DNA of 64,000 nucleotides. It comes from Streptomyces neyagawaensis. Its GTDB lineage: Bacteria; Actinomycetota; Actinomycetes; Streptomycetales; Streptomycetaceae. The stretch lies in the NCBI RefSeq assembly GCF_023516595.1, contig NZ_JAMGBG010000023.1, forward strand, positions 62,001 through 126,000, given 5' to 3'. The notes below the pieces were generated by a model that saw only the letters and a list, made by a program, of their open reading frames with translations, was not told where the DNA came from and searched no databases. The position numbers and the translations under genes were made by a program. Positions 33,691-42,943 of this stretch are shown one piece after another; the first letter of the stretch is position 1; each line of letters opens with the position of its first letter.

Positions 33691-36162
33691 CTAGTAGGCG
33701 AGGCGGGTCGTCGACCCGAGGACGGAGTACACCGCGTCGTCCAGCACCCAGATGCTGTCCGTCGACGCCTTGCTGGTGTGGAACTCGATGCGGTGGCTGT
33801 TGTGCTTGATGACCTCGGTGTAGCCCTCGACGGTCACCCGCATCGACGAGGCAGGCGCCTGCGACGGCAGGTTGGTCACGGAGAAGTACGAGCTGATGTC
33901 GGCGTCGAGGATGTCCAGGTAGGTGGACATCGTGTGCGCCTCGATCGGCACCTCGCGGATCTCCACCGGCGGGTCGGCATAGCGGGACACCAGCCAGTTG
34001 GCCGCGTCGAGGACGCTGTCGTCGCTGGTCTTGAGGATCGACAGCGGTTTGGGCTTCTCACCGAAGGTGGTGACGGAGGAGGGCGAGGTGACGCGCTGGG
34101 TCGCCCCGCCTGGCCTGCTGGCTTCGACGATGTTGATCATCTTCTGGTCATCGTCGGACGCCTCCACCTCGTCGGTGTCGAGGTCGGCGTAGTCGATCGT
34201 GAACACCTCGGAGCTGGGCGAGGGGTTGTAGCGCACGTCGCGGGACTGGAACGCCAGCCCGTACCAGTCGCGCTCGGCGAACAGCCTCGCCGACTCGGTC
34301 GCCTCCACCTCCCGCATCCTCGTCAACGCGTTGGATCCGGCCGGACCTTGGGAGGCGATCGCGTCGAAGGCGCTGCCCCACACCGTCACCGAGTTCACGC
34401 CGCCGTATCGGGCCAGCCTCTCGATCCGGGCGTCGGCGTCCTCACCCGCGAACCCTGCGGTCCCGGCCTCCCAGTGCAGGGGTGCGATGTCGTCGATGAC
34501 CGATGCGGTCGAGTGCGTGATGGCCAGGTGGGCGATCTCCCCGGCGAACAGCCGGCCGCCGCGGTAGCCGCCCACGTGCAGGTGCCGCAGCCCGGACATG
34601 TCTGGCACGGCCAGTGTGAAGGTGCTGGGTGCGCCGTCGATGTAGAACCGGTCGTTGAGGCCGATGACGTGCGCGACATGGTGCCATTCACCATCGGTGA
34701 CAGTAACGCCCGGGGCGGTGTTCACGACGAGGGCGCCGCCGGTGTCCGTGACCTCCACCGTCAGCTGGCCGGACGCGTTGATGGCTACGACGATCTGGTG
34801 ATCCAGGTTCGTCTCATACAGGCCGAACAGGGCCCGGCTCGCCGTCGTGGTCCGGAACCAGCACTCGATGGTCTGCGAGGTGTACGCGTTGGAGTTGGAC
34901 TCGAAGACGGTGCCCAGGTCGGCGGTCAGGTACTTGCCGACGGACGCAGAGGACGGAGTGAACGTGGGCGCCGTCTCCCCGGTCTCGGGCACGCCGTCCC
35001 CGCCGAACTCCAGCAGGCCGCCGGATCCGAGCTGGGTGAGGGCGAGCGAGCCGCACCCGCTACCGGAGATGTCGCCCGCCGAGGAGGAGCCGGAGTCCTC
35101 GCTCAGCGGGTAGTACGCGGAGACGACGTCGGTGATGCCGGCGACGTCCTGGTGGAGGATCTCCTCGGCGAGCATCGACCGCAGGGCGGGCGCGGTGCCG
35201 AGCCGCTTGAACAGGTCGGTGCAGCTGATGAGGACCTTCGACGTCAGGCCCTTCCACCGCACCGGCCAGTCGTTGACGACGCCCCAGAAGCGGGGCCGGA
35301 CTTCGGCACCGACCAGGTCCCATTCGATGTACCCGGCGGTCCCGCCGGTGCGGGTCGTCGGGAAGTCCACCGCGTGGGTCTGCGACGTCACCCAGGCCGG
35401 GGTGGCCAGGGTGCGGCGGGACGTCCAGATGAACCCGTCCGACGAGGTCTCCCACGTCACTGTGCCGCCGGACTCCCGCACCCGCAGCCACGCGTGGTCG
35501 ATCGCGCTGTACGTCAGGTTCACAGCGGCGCCGTCGGCGAACCCGGTCTGCGACTGCGCGGACAGGACACCGGTCGAGGCGTCGTACCGCCAGCCGATCC
35601 GGGTACCGGACGTCGTGCTCGTGACCCACATCGAGGCCGCGCAGTTACTCGACCCGTTGAGCGCTGGCACGGCGGCCAGCTTCGCGGTGAGCTTGCTGCC
35701 CGCCAGCGTCCACTGCCGGGCCGACGTGAAGTTCGTGTCCACGCCCGGCGCGACCGTGATTCGGAGGCGGCCCTCGCCGGTCTCCGCCCCGGCCCCGCCC
35801 GTGTTGGTCACCCACAGCGTGGAGTCCACGCGCCCGTCGTCGAAGTCGTCGCCGAGCATGGCCATCGGGTACGGGGCCGAGCCGGACAGCGTGGGCATGA
35901 CCGCCACGCTGATCCGGATCGGGGCGAGCTTGCGCACGTTCGGAGAGTACGGCGAAGCGGCGTTGCCCGGGGTGAGAGCCCCGTCGTAGTTGTCCAGGAC
36001 GAGGGTGGCGGTGCCGGGCTGGGTGTCGCTCAGCTCGTCGCTGGCGCCGCGGGTGATGCTGACGCCCTGGACCACGTCGACGCGGGTGGTGATGTCGGTC
36101 CACGCGATGGTCTCGGGCGCCTGCACCAGGCCGCCCCATCCCATCTCCACCAGCAGCGGCAT
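33691..36162 (-). CDS. Large siphovirus tail protein with LamG-like domain
   Basis: The protein has 823 aa. The N-terminal 110 residues look like the distal-tail/baseplate start (ITTRVDVVQGVSITRGASDE, TATLVLDNYDGALTPGNAAS). Residues about 115-270 are a beta-sandwich (DDFDDGRVDSTLWV to SSDGFIWTSRRTLATPAWV). Residues about 385-590 hold a LamG/concanavalin fold (TIECWFRTTTASRALFGLYE, DGEWHHVAHV, LRHLHVGGYRGGRLFAGEIA). The C-terminal part is tail-hub-like. It probably forms the baseplate and binds host sugars. It follows the tape measure gene by 4 bp. Confidence 0.8.
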   Translation of the reverse strand: MPLLVEMGWGGLVQAPETIAWTDITTRVDVVQGVSITRGASDELSDTQPGTATLVLDNYDGALTPGNAASPYSPNVRKLAPIRISVAVMPTLSGSAPYPMAMLGDDFDDGRVDSTLWVTNTGGAGAETGEGRLRITVAPGVDTNFTSARQWTLAGSKLTAKLAAVPALNGSSNCAASMWVTSTTSGTRIGWRYDASTGVLSAQSQTGFADGAAVNLTYSAIDHAWLRVRESGGTVTWETSSDGFIWTSRRTLATPAWVTSQTHAVDFPTTRTGGTAGYIEWDLVGAEVRPRFWGVVNDWPVRWKGLTSKVLISCTDLFKRLGTAPALRSMLAEEILHQDVAGITDVVSAYYPLSEDSGSSSAGDISGSGCGSLALTQLGSGGLLEFGGDGVPETGETAPTFTPSSASVGKYLTADLGTVFESNSNAYTSQTIECWFRTTTASRALFGLYETNLDHQIVVAINASGQLTVEVTDTGGALVVNTAPGVTVTDGEWHHVAHVIGLNDRFYIDGAPSTFTLAVPDMSGLRHLHVGGYRGGRLFAGEIAHLAITHSTASVIDDIAPLHWEAGTAGFAGEDADARIERLARYGGVNSVTVWGSAFDAIASQGPAGSNALTRMREVEATESARLFAERDWYGLAFQSRDVRYNPSPSSEVFTIDYADLDTDEVEASDDDQKMINIVEASRPGGATQRVTSPSSVTTFGEKPKPLSILKTSDDSVLDAANWLVSRYADPPVEIREVPIEAHTMSTYLDILDADISSYFSVTNLPSQAPASSMRVTVEGYTEVIKHNSHRIEFHTSKASTDSIWVLDDAVYSVLGSTTRLAY

Positions 36163-36166
36163 GCGC

Positions 36167-39100
36167 TCACCCCACTCCCAAGTCGATGCTCACCCCGTGC
36201 GCGCGCTTCAGTTCCAGCAGCATTCGCCGGATCGCGCGGGCGGTCGCGATCGGATCGACCGCCCCGTGCACGTCGACCTGCACGTGCACGCGCTGCCCGC
36301 CGCCAGCAGCGATCACGGCGGGGCGGCCGGCCACCGCGGCGAAGCCCGGCCTGGCCCGCCCCACCATCCGTCCGGCCACCGCGTTCATGGCGCTGTCGAT
36401 GAACGGCAGTCCGGCTAGGACACCGACGGCGACACCGCGGGTGGTGTTGATGCCGTCGGGCACGAGCTTCGTGGCGGGCGAGCGGATGCCGAGCGCGGCG
36501 CGGAGCGCTTTCTGCATGCCCTTGGCGATCTTCACCATAAGGGCCTCGATGCCCTTCTGCTGCGACGCCAGCCCGGCGAGGAAACCCTTCCCTGCGTTCT
36601 TGCCGGAGTCGTACAGGGCGTCGGCGCCCCGGCGGCCGAGCTTCTTCGCCTCGTCGTTGATCCTGTACTGGGTGCTGTTGATCTGGTTGAACGTCGCTTT
36701 GTCCGCACCGGCGAGGGCGGACGCGTAGGCGTAGCCCTGCTCGGGGCCCATTTCCAGAATCTCGCGCAGCATCGTCCGGTTGAGGCCGCGCTTGGCCAGC
36801 TCGGAGATGTACCGGGAGAACTGCCGCATCTTCTCCAGGCGGGAGGTGAGCGTGCCCTTGATGCCGCCGGCGGATACCTCCTCCTCGCCGCCGAACATCC
36901 CGCCGAGTGAGGCGTCCTGCTTGGCCTTGACCCGGGACGACTCGGCGAACTCCCGGCCGGCCTTCAGCGCTGCGGCGATCTTGTCGCGCTGTCCGGCGAG
37001 GCTCAGCAGCCGCTTCGTCTGCCGGTTGACCATGGCCACCAGGCGGTTGTCCTTGGACCCGTCGAACGCGGCCCAGATGTCCTTGGCCAGGTCCTTCGCG
37101 GTGGACTTGATCTTGTCCTTGCTGCCGGTCATGCCGACGATCAGGCCCTTGCCGAGGTCGGCCATCAGCGCCTTGGCCTTCTTCGACGGCGAGGCGATCT
37201 GGAGTTCCTCGCGCATCCCGGCGATGACCGCCGCCGCCAGCAGGCGGGCGGACGCCCGCACCATCGGCGTCCCCGCGCCCATGCCGCCGGCCAGACCGGA
37301 GGCGACAGCGGACCCGGCGCCGCCAGCGCCTCCCCCGAGGGGGAGGGTGCCGGCGTTGAGGGCGTCCATGAACTTCAGCCCGTACTTGCGGACCGAGGAC
37401 GCCTTGACCATGTACTCGTCGCGGGACGCCCAGATCAGGTTCGAGTCGGACGTCGGCGTGCCGATGCCCTCGATCAGTCCGCCGCCCGGGTATCCGGGGA
37501 TGCCGTCGCGGCCGACGAGACCACCGGTCGCCATGCGGCCCGCCGAGACCCCGGCGATCTTCTTCCCCTTGTAGGAGTAGAAGGTGTTCACGTACGTGTT
37601 GGCGGTCCGGCCGTCGAGGGAGGACAGCGCCCCCGCCACGTTCCGGATCCCGCTCAGCGCCCCGCCGGTCGCGGCGGACACGGACACCTTGCCGTTGGGC
37701 AGGCGCTTCACCTTGTAGCCGAACGACTCCAGGATCTGCTCGGCGCCCTTGGACAGCGTCCGCAGCGTCACTGACTTGGCGCCCGGCGTCCGCTTCACCG
37801 CAGCGTTGAACGCCTCCAGGCCCTTCTGCGCGTCCTCCTTGTCCATCGTGACCCGCGTCTTCTTGGACGGGATCTTCAGGATCTGGTCGGCGAGAAGCGC
37901 GGCCTCGGCCTTGTTGAGGCCCATGGCCCGGGCGCTCTTGATGAGTTCGGAGCGGCCGCGGCTGTAGATGCCGTTGACCGTCTCCCAGCTGGAACCCGAC
38001 TCGCGCGCGCTGCTCGCCGCTTCATCGGTCTTGGAGGCGAGGTCCTGGAGTGCGGTCGCCGCGGTGCGGGCCTTCTCCGAGTTCAGGTTGAGCTTGCCGC
38101 CGGACATGTCCAGCGAGTTGGCGTTCTCCTTCGCGGCCTTCGCCGCGTTGTCGATCGCCGCCTCGAACCCGATCATGCCGCCGAGCCCGGCACGCTGGAC
38201 ATCGTTGAGGGCCTGGAGGCTCTGCCGCAGTCCGTCCGCGCTGGCCTTCTGCGCGGCCAGCGCGGCCTGGGTCTTCTGCGCCTGCTCGCCGAACAGGCCC
38301 TGGCTTGCGGCAGCGAGTTCCTGCTCGAACTTCGCGTCCTTCAGGGCGGTCTTGTAGTCGTTGAGGTGCTTGGTGAACTTGGTGGTGTCCCGGCCGCCCT
38401 CGCCGTACTTCTTGGTCAGCCGCTTCAGCGCGGCCGCCGCCAGGTCGGCGTTGCCGTCCCGCACCATGCCGGCCAGGGACTTGTCGACGGCGTCGAGTTC
38501 CTCTTTGGCTTCCTTGACGGGCGTCGAGTCCCAGCCCGTCCAGCTGACCAGGAACTGCTGGACCTTGTCGGCGGTGCCCGGATCGGTGAGCGCCTTCACG
38601 TGGCCGTACAGCGCACCAAGGTCGCTGCCGAACATCCTCGACGCCTCGCCCGTCACCTTGCCGGTGGACCCCAGCTCACGCAGCGAGGAGGTGAGCCGGT
38701 CGATGTCCGGAGGCGCGCTCCCACTGCGCTCGGCCAGTTCGGAGATGGCGAGGATCGCCAGGCCGATACCGGTACCGGCCATCGCGATCTTCGTGGTGCG
38801 GCTGAGCGCGAGGACGGCAGCCCGGACCGCAGCCAGGCGGCCGGGCGCGGCGGCGGCCGCCGTGTTCATCGCGACCAGGCCCGCGCCGAACCCGGCGAGC
38901 GCGGTACGTGCGGCGACCAGGCCGAGCGCGGCCGCTTTCGTCAGCTTCAGCGCTACCGCCAGCTGAAGGAAGATGGCGATCGCCGATGGGGGCACCGCCG
39001 ACACGAGCCCGGTCAGGACGTCGATGAGGTCCAGCAGTCCGACACCGACGTCGGCGCCCGCGTCGAGGACATGGATCAGGGTCGTGCCGATGTTGTTCAG

Positions 39101-39952
39101 GACGCTCGCCACCGTCGGGCCCTGGGCCCGCGCCCACGCCATGAACTCCTTCGCGTTCTCGCCGACTTCGCCGGACTGCGAGGTGCGCAGCAGGCCGGCG
39201 AGTTCGGAGTTGAGGTCCCTCAACGTCCGGTTGGAGAAGGTGGTGAACTTCGCGTTGAGAGCGTCGAAGCCCGGCGACGCCATGGCGCCGCCGAGCATCG
39301 TCACGAACCGGTCGGTCTCGCCGGCCGTTCCCTTGACCAGGTCCCGGGTCTTGGGGAGCAACGCGTTGGTGAGGGCGACGCCCTTCACGAACGGCGCCAT
39401 CGTGTCGCCCGCGAGGCTGTTGGACCACTCGCGGGTCTCGTCCTTCAGCACCGACACCGCGGCCGCCGCACGCCGTGTCGGCGCCGGCATGGCCGCTACC
39501 AGGCGCACGTACTCCGCGTGCGCGGTGACCGCTTCCTTCGAGGTGGCGCCCGACTTGGCGACCGCGTCGCGGTAGCTCTTGTGCGCCTCGGCCGCGTCCG
39601 TGATCTGGGAGACCTGCGAGATCAGGGCCGCGCCCATCACTCCGAGGGCGACAGCGACCGTGCCCGCCCCGGCCGCGATCGGGGCCAGCGACGCGGCCGC
39701 GGGGATCGCGGCCGGCGACAGCAGCAGCGTCGCCTTCTTCAGCTGGTCCATTGCTTTGCCGCCGGCGTCGGTGTCACGGCGCAGAGCGGCGAGGTCGCGG
39801 GAGGCGTTGCGCGAGAACCGGCGGACGGCCCGGTCGCCCTCGATCGACATGATCGTCATACGGCGGCCGAGTCGCCGGGCCGCGTCCCCGATGTCGTCGA
39901 AGACATCGGAGAGTTCATCGCGACCGGTCAGCAGGAACGTCATCGAGGGCAC
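36167..39952 (-). CDS. Tail tape measure protein
   Basis: The protein has 1261 aa, helical and Ala/Lys-rich. Hydrophobic segments in the middle (SLAPIAAGAGTVAVALGVMG; FLQLAVALKLTKAAALGLVA) and a Gly/Ala C-terminal third are typical. It sets tail length and plugs the tail tube. The usual rule of about 0.15 nm per residue gives a tail near 190 nm. It begins 2 nt after the end of the frameshifted chaperone product, as in other siphoviruses. Confidence 0.92.
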   Translation of the reverse strand: MPSMTFLLTGRDELSDVFDDIGDAARRLGRRMTIMSIEGDRAVRRFSRNASRDLAALRRDTDAGGKAMDQLKKATLLLSPAAIPAAASLAPIAAGAGTVAVALGVMGAALISQVSQITDAAEAHKSYRDAVAKSGATSKEAVTAHAEYVRLVAAMPAPTRRAAAAVSVLKDETREWSNSLAGDTMAPFVKGVALTNALLPKTRDLVKGTAGETDRFVTMLGGAMASPGFDALNAKFTTFSNRTLRDLNSELAGLLRTSQSGEVGENAKEFMAWARAQGPTVASVLNNIGTTLIHVLDAGADVGVGLLDLIDVLTGLVSAVPPSAIAIFLQLAVALKLTKAAALGLVAARTALAGFGAGLVAMNTAAAAAPGRLAAVRAAVLALSRTTKIAMAGTGIGLAILAISELAERSGSAPPDIDRLTSSLRELGSTGKVTGEASRMFGSDLGALYGHVKALTDPGTADKVQQFLVSWTGWDSTPVKEAKEELDAVDKSLAGMVRDGNADLAAAALKRLTKKYGEGGRDTTKFTKHLNDYKTALKDAKFEQELAAASQGLFGEQAQKTQAALAAQKASADGLRQSLQALNDVQRAGLGGMIGFEAAIDNAAKAAKENANSLDMSGGKLNLNSEKARTAATALQDLASKTDEAASSARESGSSWETVNGIYSRGRSELIKSARAMGLNKAEAALLADQILKIPSKKTRVTMDKEDAQKGLEAFNAAVKRTPGAKSVTLRTLSKGAEQILESFGYKVKRLPNGKVSVSAATGGALSGIRNVAGALSSLDGRTANTYVNTFYSYKGKKIAGVSAGRMATGGLVGRDGIPGYPGGGLIEGIGTPTSDSNLIWASRDEYMVKASSVRKYGLKFMDALNAGTLPLGGGAGGAGSAVASGLAGGMGAGTPMVRASARLLAAAVIAGMREELQIASPSKKAKALMADLGKGLIVGMTGSKDKIKSTAKDLAKDIWAAFDGSKDNRLVAMVNRQTKRLLSLAGQRDKIAAALKAGREFAESSRVKAKQDASLGGMFGGEEEVSAGGIKGTLTSRLEKMRQFSRYISELAKRGLNRTMLREILEMGPEQGYAYASALAGADKATFNQINSTQYRINDEAKKLGRRGADALYDSGKNAGKGFLAGLASQQKGIEALMVKIAKGMQKALRAALGIRSPATKLVPDGINTTRGVAVGVLAGLPFIDSAMNAVAGRMVGRARPGFAAVAGRPAVIAAGGGQRVHVQVDVHGAVDPIATARAIRRMLLELKRAHGVSIDLGVG

Positions 39953-39954
39953 GG

Positions 39955-40595
39955 CTACTCACCGCTTTCCGACTGCTGGGCCTGGAGGTGCAGGTCGATC
40001 CAGGCGGCGATGTTGTAGAAGTCGATGACGGTCAGGCCGTCGACCTCTTTCGGCGGGATGTGGACGAGGTGGCCGAAGAGGGGGAGGTAGGCGTCGCGGG
40101 CCCGCTCGATGTCGGGGTCGGGCTCGACGATTCGTCGGCCTCGCCCGGCCCCTCGGGGGCCGCTGTGTCCGGCTGGTCTTTTGGGGCCTGGGCCAGCCGC
40201 GCGATCAGCTCACGCGCGTGCTCGGGGTCGGCGGCCGCGGAGTCGGGAAGTTCGGCGAGGATCTCCGCCACCCGCTCCCGGGTCAGCTCCGTGTCGGCGC
40301 CGACCATGGCGAACGCGTCCTCGACGTAGTCGGTGACCTCGCGCCGCGACATCCGGGTGACCATCTCACCGACTCGGGGATCGAACTCCTTGAAGCGCAG
40401 GTCCGGCTGGGAGCGCTTCTTCAGGACCCACACGATGCCGCGCATGGAGTCGAGGTCCTCGGCCTCCAGGCCCTTCTGGATCTCGCCCCACTTCATGTCG
40501 ATGGTGCGCTGCACGATCGATGCCTCCGACACGAGGAGGTCGCGGGCGTCGTAGTGCTCCGGCTCGCCGCCGTCGGGGGTGTAGATGATGATCAA
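39955..40595 (-). CDS. Tail assembly chaperone, frameshifted (GT) form
   Basis: A -1 shift at CCCAAAA gives a continuous frame with no stop. It continues to IVEPDPDIERARDAYLPLFG, then HLVHIPPKEVDGLTVIDFYN and IAAWIDLHLQAQQSESGE, stopping at 39955. That tail has the size and the acidic PP-x-E-x-DGLT pattern usual in the T part of actinophage chaperones. The product is about 213 aa. It is made at low frequency and its ratio to the short form matters for tail assembly. Confidence 0.8.
40032..40595 (-). CDS. Tail assembly chaperone, short (G) form
   Basis: The protein has 187 aa. MIIIYTPDGGEPEHYDARDL and IVQRTIDMKWGEIQKGLEAE are typical of the actinophage tail assembly chaperone upstream of the tape measure gene. 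The C-terminal Ser/Thr/Pro tail after the slip site is the unshifted product. It keeps tape measure and tail tube subunits assembling. Confidence 0.8.
   Translation of the reverse strand: MIIIYTPDGGEPEHYDARDLLVSEASIVQRTIDMKWGEIQKGLEAEDLDSMRGIVWVLKKRSQPDLRFKEFDPRVGEMVTRMSRREVTDYVEDAFAMVGADTELTRERVAEILAELPDSAAADPEHARELIARLAQAPKDQPDTAAPEGPGEADESSSPTPTSSGPATPTSPSSATSSTSRRKRSTA
40179..40185 (-). promoter_or_regulatory. Programmed -1 frameshift slippery site
   Basis: In the chaperone frame the bases are GCC-CCA-AAA-GAC, so the heptamer C-CCA-AAA fits X-XXY-YYZ. Slippage joins the two frames and gives the extended chaperone. A GC-rich region follows that could fold as stimulator. Confidence 0.75.
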
Positions 40596-40605
40596 CGTGG
40601 TGCTC

Positions 40606-41118
40606 CTACTCGATGCGGCGGCGCACGTCGTCGGTGACGCGGGCTACCTCGCGCGTGATGTGGTCCTGGTGGGCGCGGACGGTCTTGTCCCACCACAGCG
40701 GGGTCGTGGTCTGCTGGGCCCACCGGCGCCGGTTCCCGAAGACCGGGTGCCGCAGGCGGCCCTCATGGAGGCGGTTGACCACGCCGATGGGGATGTCGGA
40801 GGGAAGACGCCCCTTGTCGAGGTAGACACGGGCGCCGGGGTTGCCGGTCGTACGGACGCTGAGGCGGACGGCCTCCGCGATCAGCGCGCGCAGCGGGCGG
40901 GTGGTCGGTGACCGGCCGCCGCGGTTGCCGGCCTTGCGCCCCTGGGACCGGATCTGCAGGCCTCGGATCGTGTCCTGCAGGTCGCTCCGCAGGGGCTCGG
41001 CTGCATGGCGGATGCGGCGCTGGAAGCTGCTGCGGATGTTCTCGTGGCCAGCCGCGCGGAGTCGCCGTGACAGCTCCAGCAGCTGGCCCGTGCCGGTGAT
41101 CCGGACGTTCTGGACCAT
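40606..41118 (-). CDS. Gp10-like minor head-tail protein
   Basis: The protein has 170 aa and is very basic. VRITGTGQLLELSRRLRAAG and FQRRIRHAAEPLRSDLQDTI begin like HK97 gp10-family head-tail connector proteins, and the DKTVRAHQDHITREVARVTD end fits. It lies between the major tail and chaperone genes rather than upstream of the major tail gene, so the call is moderate. Confidence 0.6.
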   Translation of the reverse strand: MVQNVRITGTGQLLELSRRLRAAGHENIRSSFQRRIRHAAEPLRSDLQDTIRGLQIRSQGRKAGNRGGRSPTTRPLRALIAEAVRLSVRTTGNPGARVYLDKGRLPSDIPIGVVNRLHEGRLRHPVFGNRRRWAQQTTTPLWWDKTVRAHQDHITREVARVTDDVRRRIE

Positions 41119-41130
41119 GGGCCGGTCACC

Positions 41131-42117
41131 TCACAGGGTGGTGTCCGTCGAGATCAGTTCGATCTTGGGCAGGTTGGTGCCGTCGAAGAGGCTGACGAAG
41201 TTGAAGCTGGGCTTGACCACACCGAAGCCGTCGACGACCGGCGGGCCCTCGTCCAGGCGGATGGCCGGCAGGGTCAGCCGCCAGACCTCGTTGTAGGGGG
41301 TGGCGATCTCCGGGCCGACGAACTCCCACACGAGGGAGGTCGCGCCGTCGCTGGTGTGCAGGTCGTCGAGCGTGGTCGCGGTGTAGTCCGACTCCAGCGT
41401 CCCGGAGATCTTGACCAACTCGTTCTCGATCGGCTCTTTCTTGAGGCCCGACTGTCCGGCGTAGAAGCGTTCGGTGTCCTGCGGCCGCTCGATCTTGCAG
41501 CTCACCTTGCGGATGCCGTCGAGGGCCGCCTCCGCGCCGAAGCTGCCGGTCTTCACCGCCATCTGCCCGAAGTGGAACGGGGTCATCGACGGGTACGACG
41601 CGGTCGCCAGGGTCTGGCTCTCGTCGCAGTTCTTGCCGTCGAACTCCATGCTGCAGGTGAGCATCTCGCCTACACCGCACGAGAACTCACCACTGATGAT
41701 CTTGCAGCCCACGAACGACTTGTCGGTGACAGTGCCGCTGGTGAGGGGCACCCCCTTCTGGATCGACAGGCTCTTGCCCGCGACGGAGGCGAGGGTGTGG
41801 GTCTGCAGGTACGCGGTAGTCGCACCCTGCTGTACCGGGGTGACACTCGTCCCCATCAGCCCCTGGTGCAGCAGGCCCATGCCCTTGTTGGTGACCTCGA
41901 AGTCGATGCTGCCCGAGACCTCCCGGCGGGTGAGGACCCGCCGGGCCGACAGCCCCAGAAGCCGGCCGGCCGCAATGCCGGAGGACAGCGCGGTCGTCTT
42001 CTTGAGGGCCAGGCCCTCCTTGGTGAACTCGATGAAGCGGGTGGGCGCCACGTAGGTGCCGTACGAGCTCTCGGCGGCGATGCCGAGCTGAGCGCCGAGA
42101 CCGGATCCGATCGCCAC
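41131..42117 (-). CDS. Major tail protein
   Basis: The protein has 328 aa from GTG 42117. It is beta-rich with the usual start GLGAQLGIAAESSYGTYVAP and TRFIEFTKEGLALKKTTALS, then RRVLTRREVSGSIDFEVTNK. It continues with internal beta hairpins such as CSMEFDGKNCDESQ. It forms the tail tube. The gene sits just upstream of the connector and chaperone genes. Confidence 0.8.
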   Translation of the reverse strand: MAIGSGLGAQLGIAAESSYGTYVAPTRFIEFTKEGLALKKTTALSSGIAAGRLLGLSARRVLTRREVSGSIDFEVTNKGMGLLHQGLMGTSVTPVQQGATTAYLQTHTLASVAGKSLSIQKGVPLTSGTVTDKSFVGCKIISGEFSCGVGEMLTCSMEFDGKNCDESQTLATASYPSMTPFHFGQMAVKTGSFGAEAALDGIRKVSCKIERPQDTERFYAGQSGLKKEPIENELVKISGTLESDYTATTLDDLHTSDGATSLVWEFVGPEIATPYNEVWRLTLPAIRLDEGPPVVDGFGVVKPSFNFVSLFDGTNLPKIELISTDTTL

Positions 42118-42118
42118 G

Positions 42119-42400
42119 TCAGTCCTCCTTCTGCGGCTCGGCCTTGGCCGCCGCCGTCGTCTTCTTCACCGTGGCCTTCTTCACCACGGCCTCGCCCGCG
42201 CCGAGGCCGCCGAGCGGCAGCGCCTCGTCCTTGTCCTCGTCCGCCGGGGGTTCGATCTCCTCCCAGGCCGCGGGCTGGCAGACGTAGCCGTCGTAGCGGT
42301 CGTCAGGGACCGTGACGATCTCGTCCGGCTGCACGACCCGCTCGGGGCCGAGCTCCGGCACGGTCACCGGCTCGGGGCCGATGAAGCGGACCTTCGCCAT
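42119..42400 (-). CDS. Small phage protein next to the major tail gene
   Basis: The protein has 93 aa. VRFIGPEPVTVPELGPERVV and VQPDEIVTVPDDRYDGYVCQ are a short beta domain, followed by an Ala/Lys-rich tail (VKKATVKKTTAAAKAEPQKE). Proteins of this kind are common before the major tail gene in actinophages. The role is unknown. Confidence 0.65.
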   Translation of the reverse strand: MAKVRFIGPEPVTVPELGPERVVQPDEIVTVPDDRYDGYVCQPAAWEEIEPPADEDKDEALPLGGLGAGEAVVKKATVKKTTAAAKAEPQKED

Positions 42401-42475
42401 GGGCGTTCACTCCTCACATGCGCATGGGCGCGGGTGGACGGCCCGCGTACCTGGCGGGCCTCAGATGGGGGTGGG

Positions 42476-42943
42476 TCAGATACGGGCGTGAGCCGCGATG
42501 GTGAAGGCCAGGCCGGCCCGGGCGCCCTGGCTGCTCTGGGCCTGCTGGAGGTGGCCACGGACGATGTGCGCCCACAGCACGGCCCCGTTGATCGTGGGCT
42601 TGGTTGGGGCCGCGTTCGTGGCGCGCAGCGCGTTTTCGATGACTGCGAGCAGTTCGAACAGGCGGGCCCGTACGACGGTGATGTCGGTGTCGCCGGACCA
42701 GGTGAACAGGTAGCAGGCGATGAGGAGATCCTCGTCGCGGGTGCGGGCGCCGGCACCGTTGAAGTTCTGGACGAAGCTGGCGGATTCTTCGCTGTCGGGC
42801 TGCCAGCCGATGGACACGTACTCGCTGGCGGACTGGTCGCTGACCGGGGGGCCGTCGAGGACCTCGACGCCGGTAAGGCCGGCGTCCGCGCGCAGGATCG
42901 TGAGGAACTGGGTGAGCGCGGCGGGCAGGGAGGATGTGGCCAT
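42476..42943 (-). CDS. Tail terminator-like protein
   Basis: The protein has 155 aa: SLPAALTQFLTILRADAGLT, then EVLDGPPVSDQSASEYVSIG and ITVVRARLFELLAVIENALR. It matches the small alpha/beta tail-completion proteins that cap the tail tube and join it to the connector. It abuts the connector gene with no gap. Confidence 0.7.
   Translation of the reverse strand: MATSSLPAALTQFLTILRADAGLTGVEVLDGPPVSDQSASEYVSIGWQPDSEESASFVQNFNGAGARTRDEDLLIACYLFTWSGDTDITVVRARLFELLAVIENALRATNAAPTKPTINGAVLWAHIVRGHLQQAQSSQGARAGLAFTIAAHARI

Noticed and set aside
36167..39952. Plus-strand frames opposite the tape measure gene
   Set aside because: Helical high-GC genes give long antisense frames; none has a ribosome site or motif.
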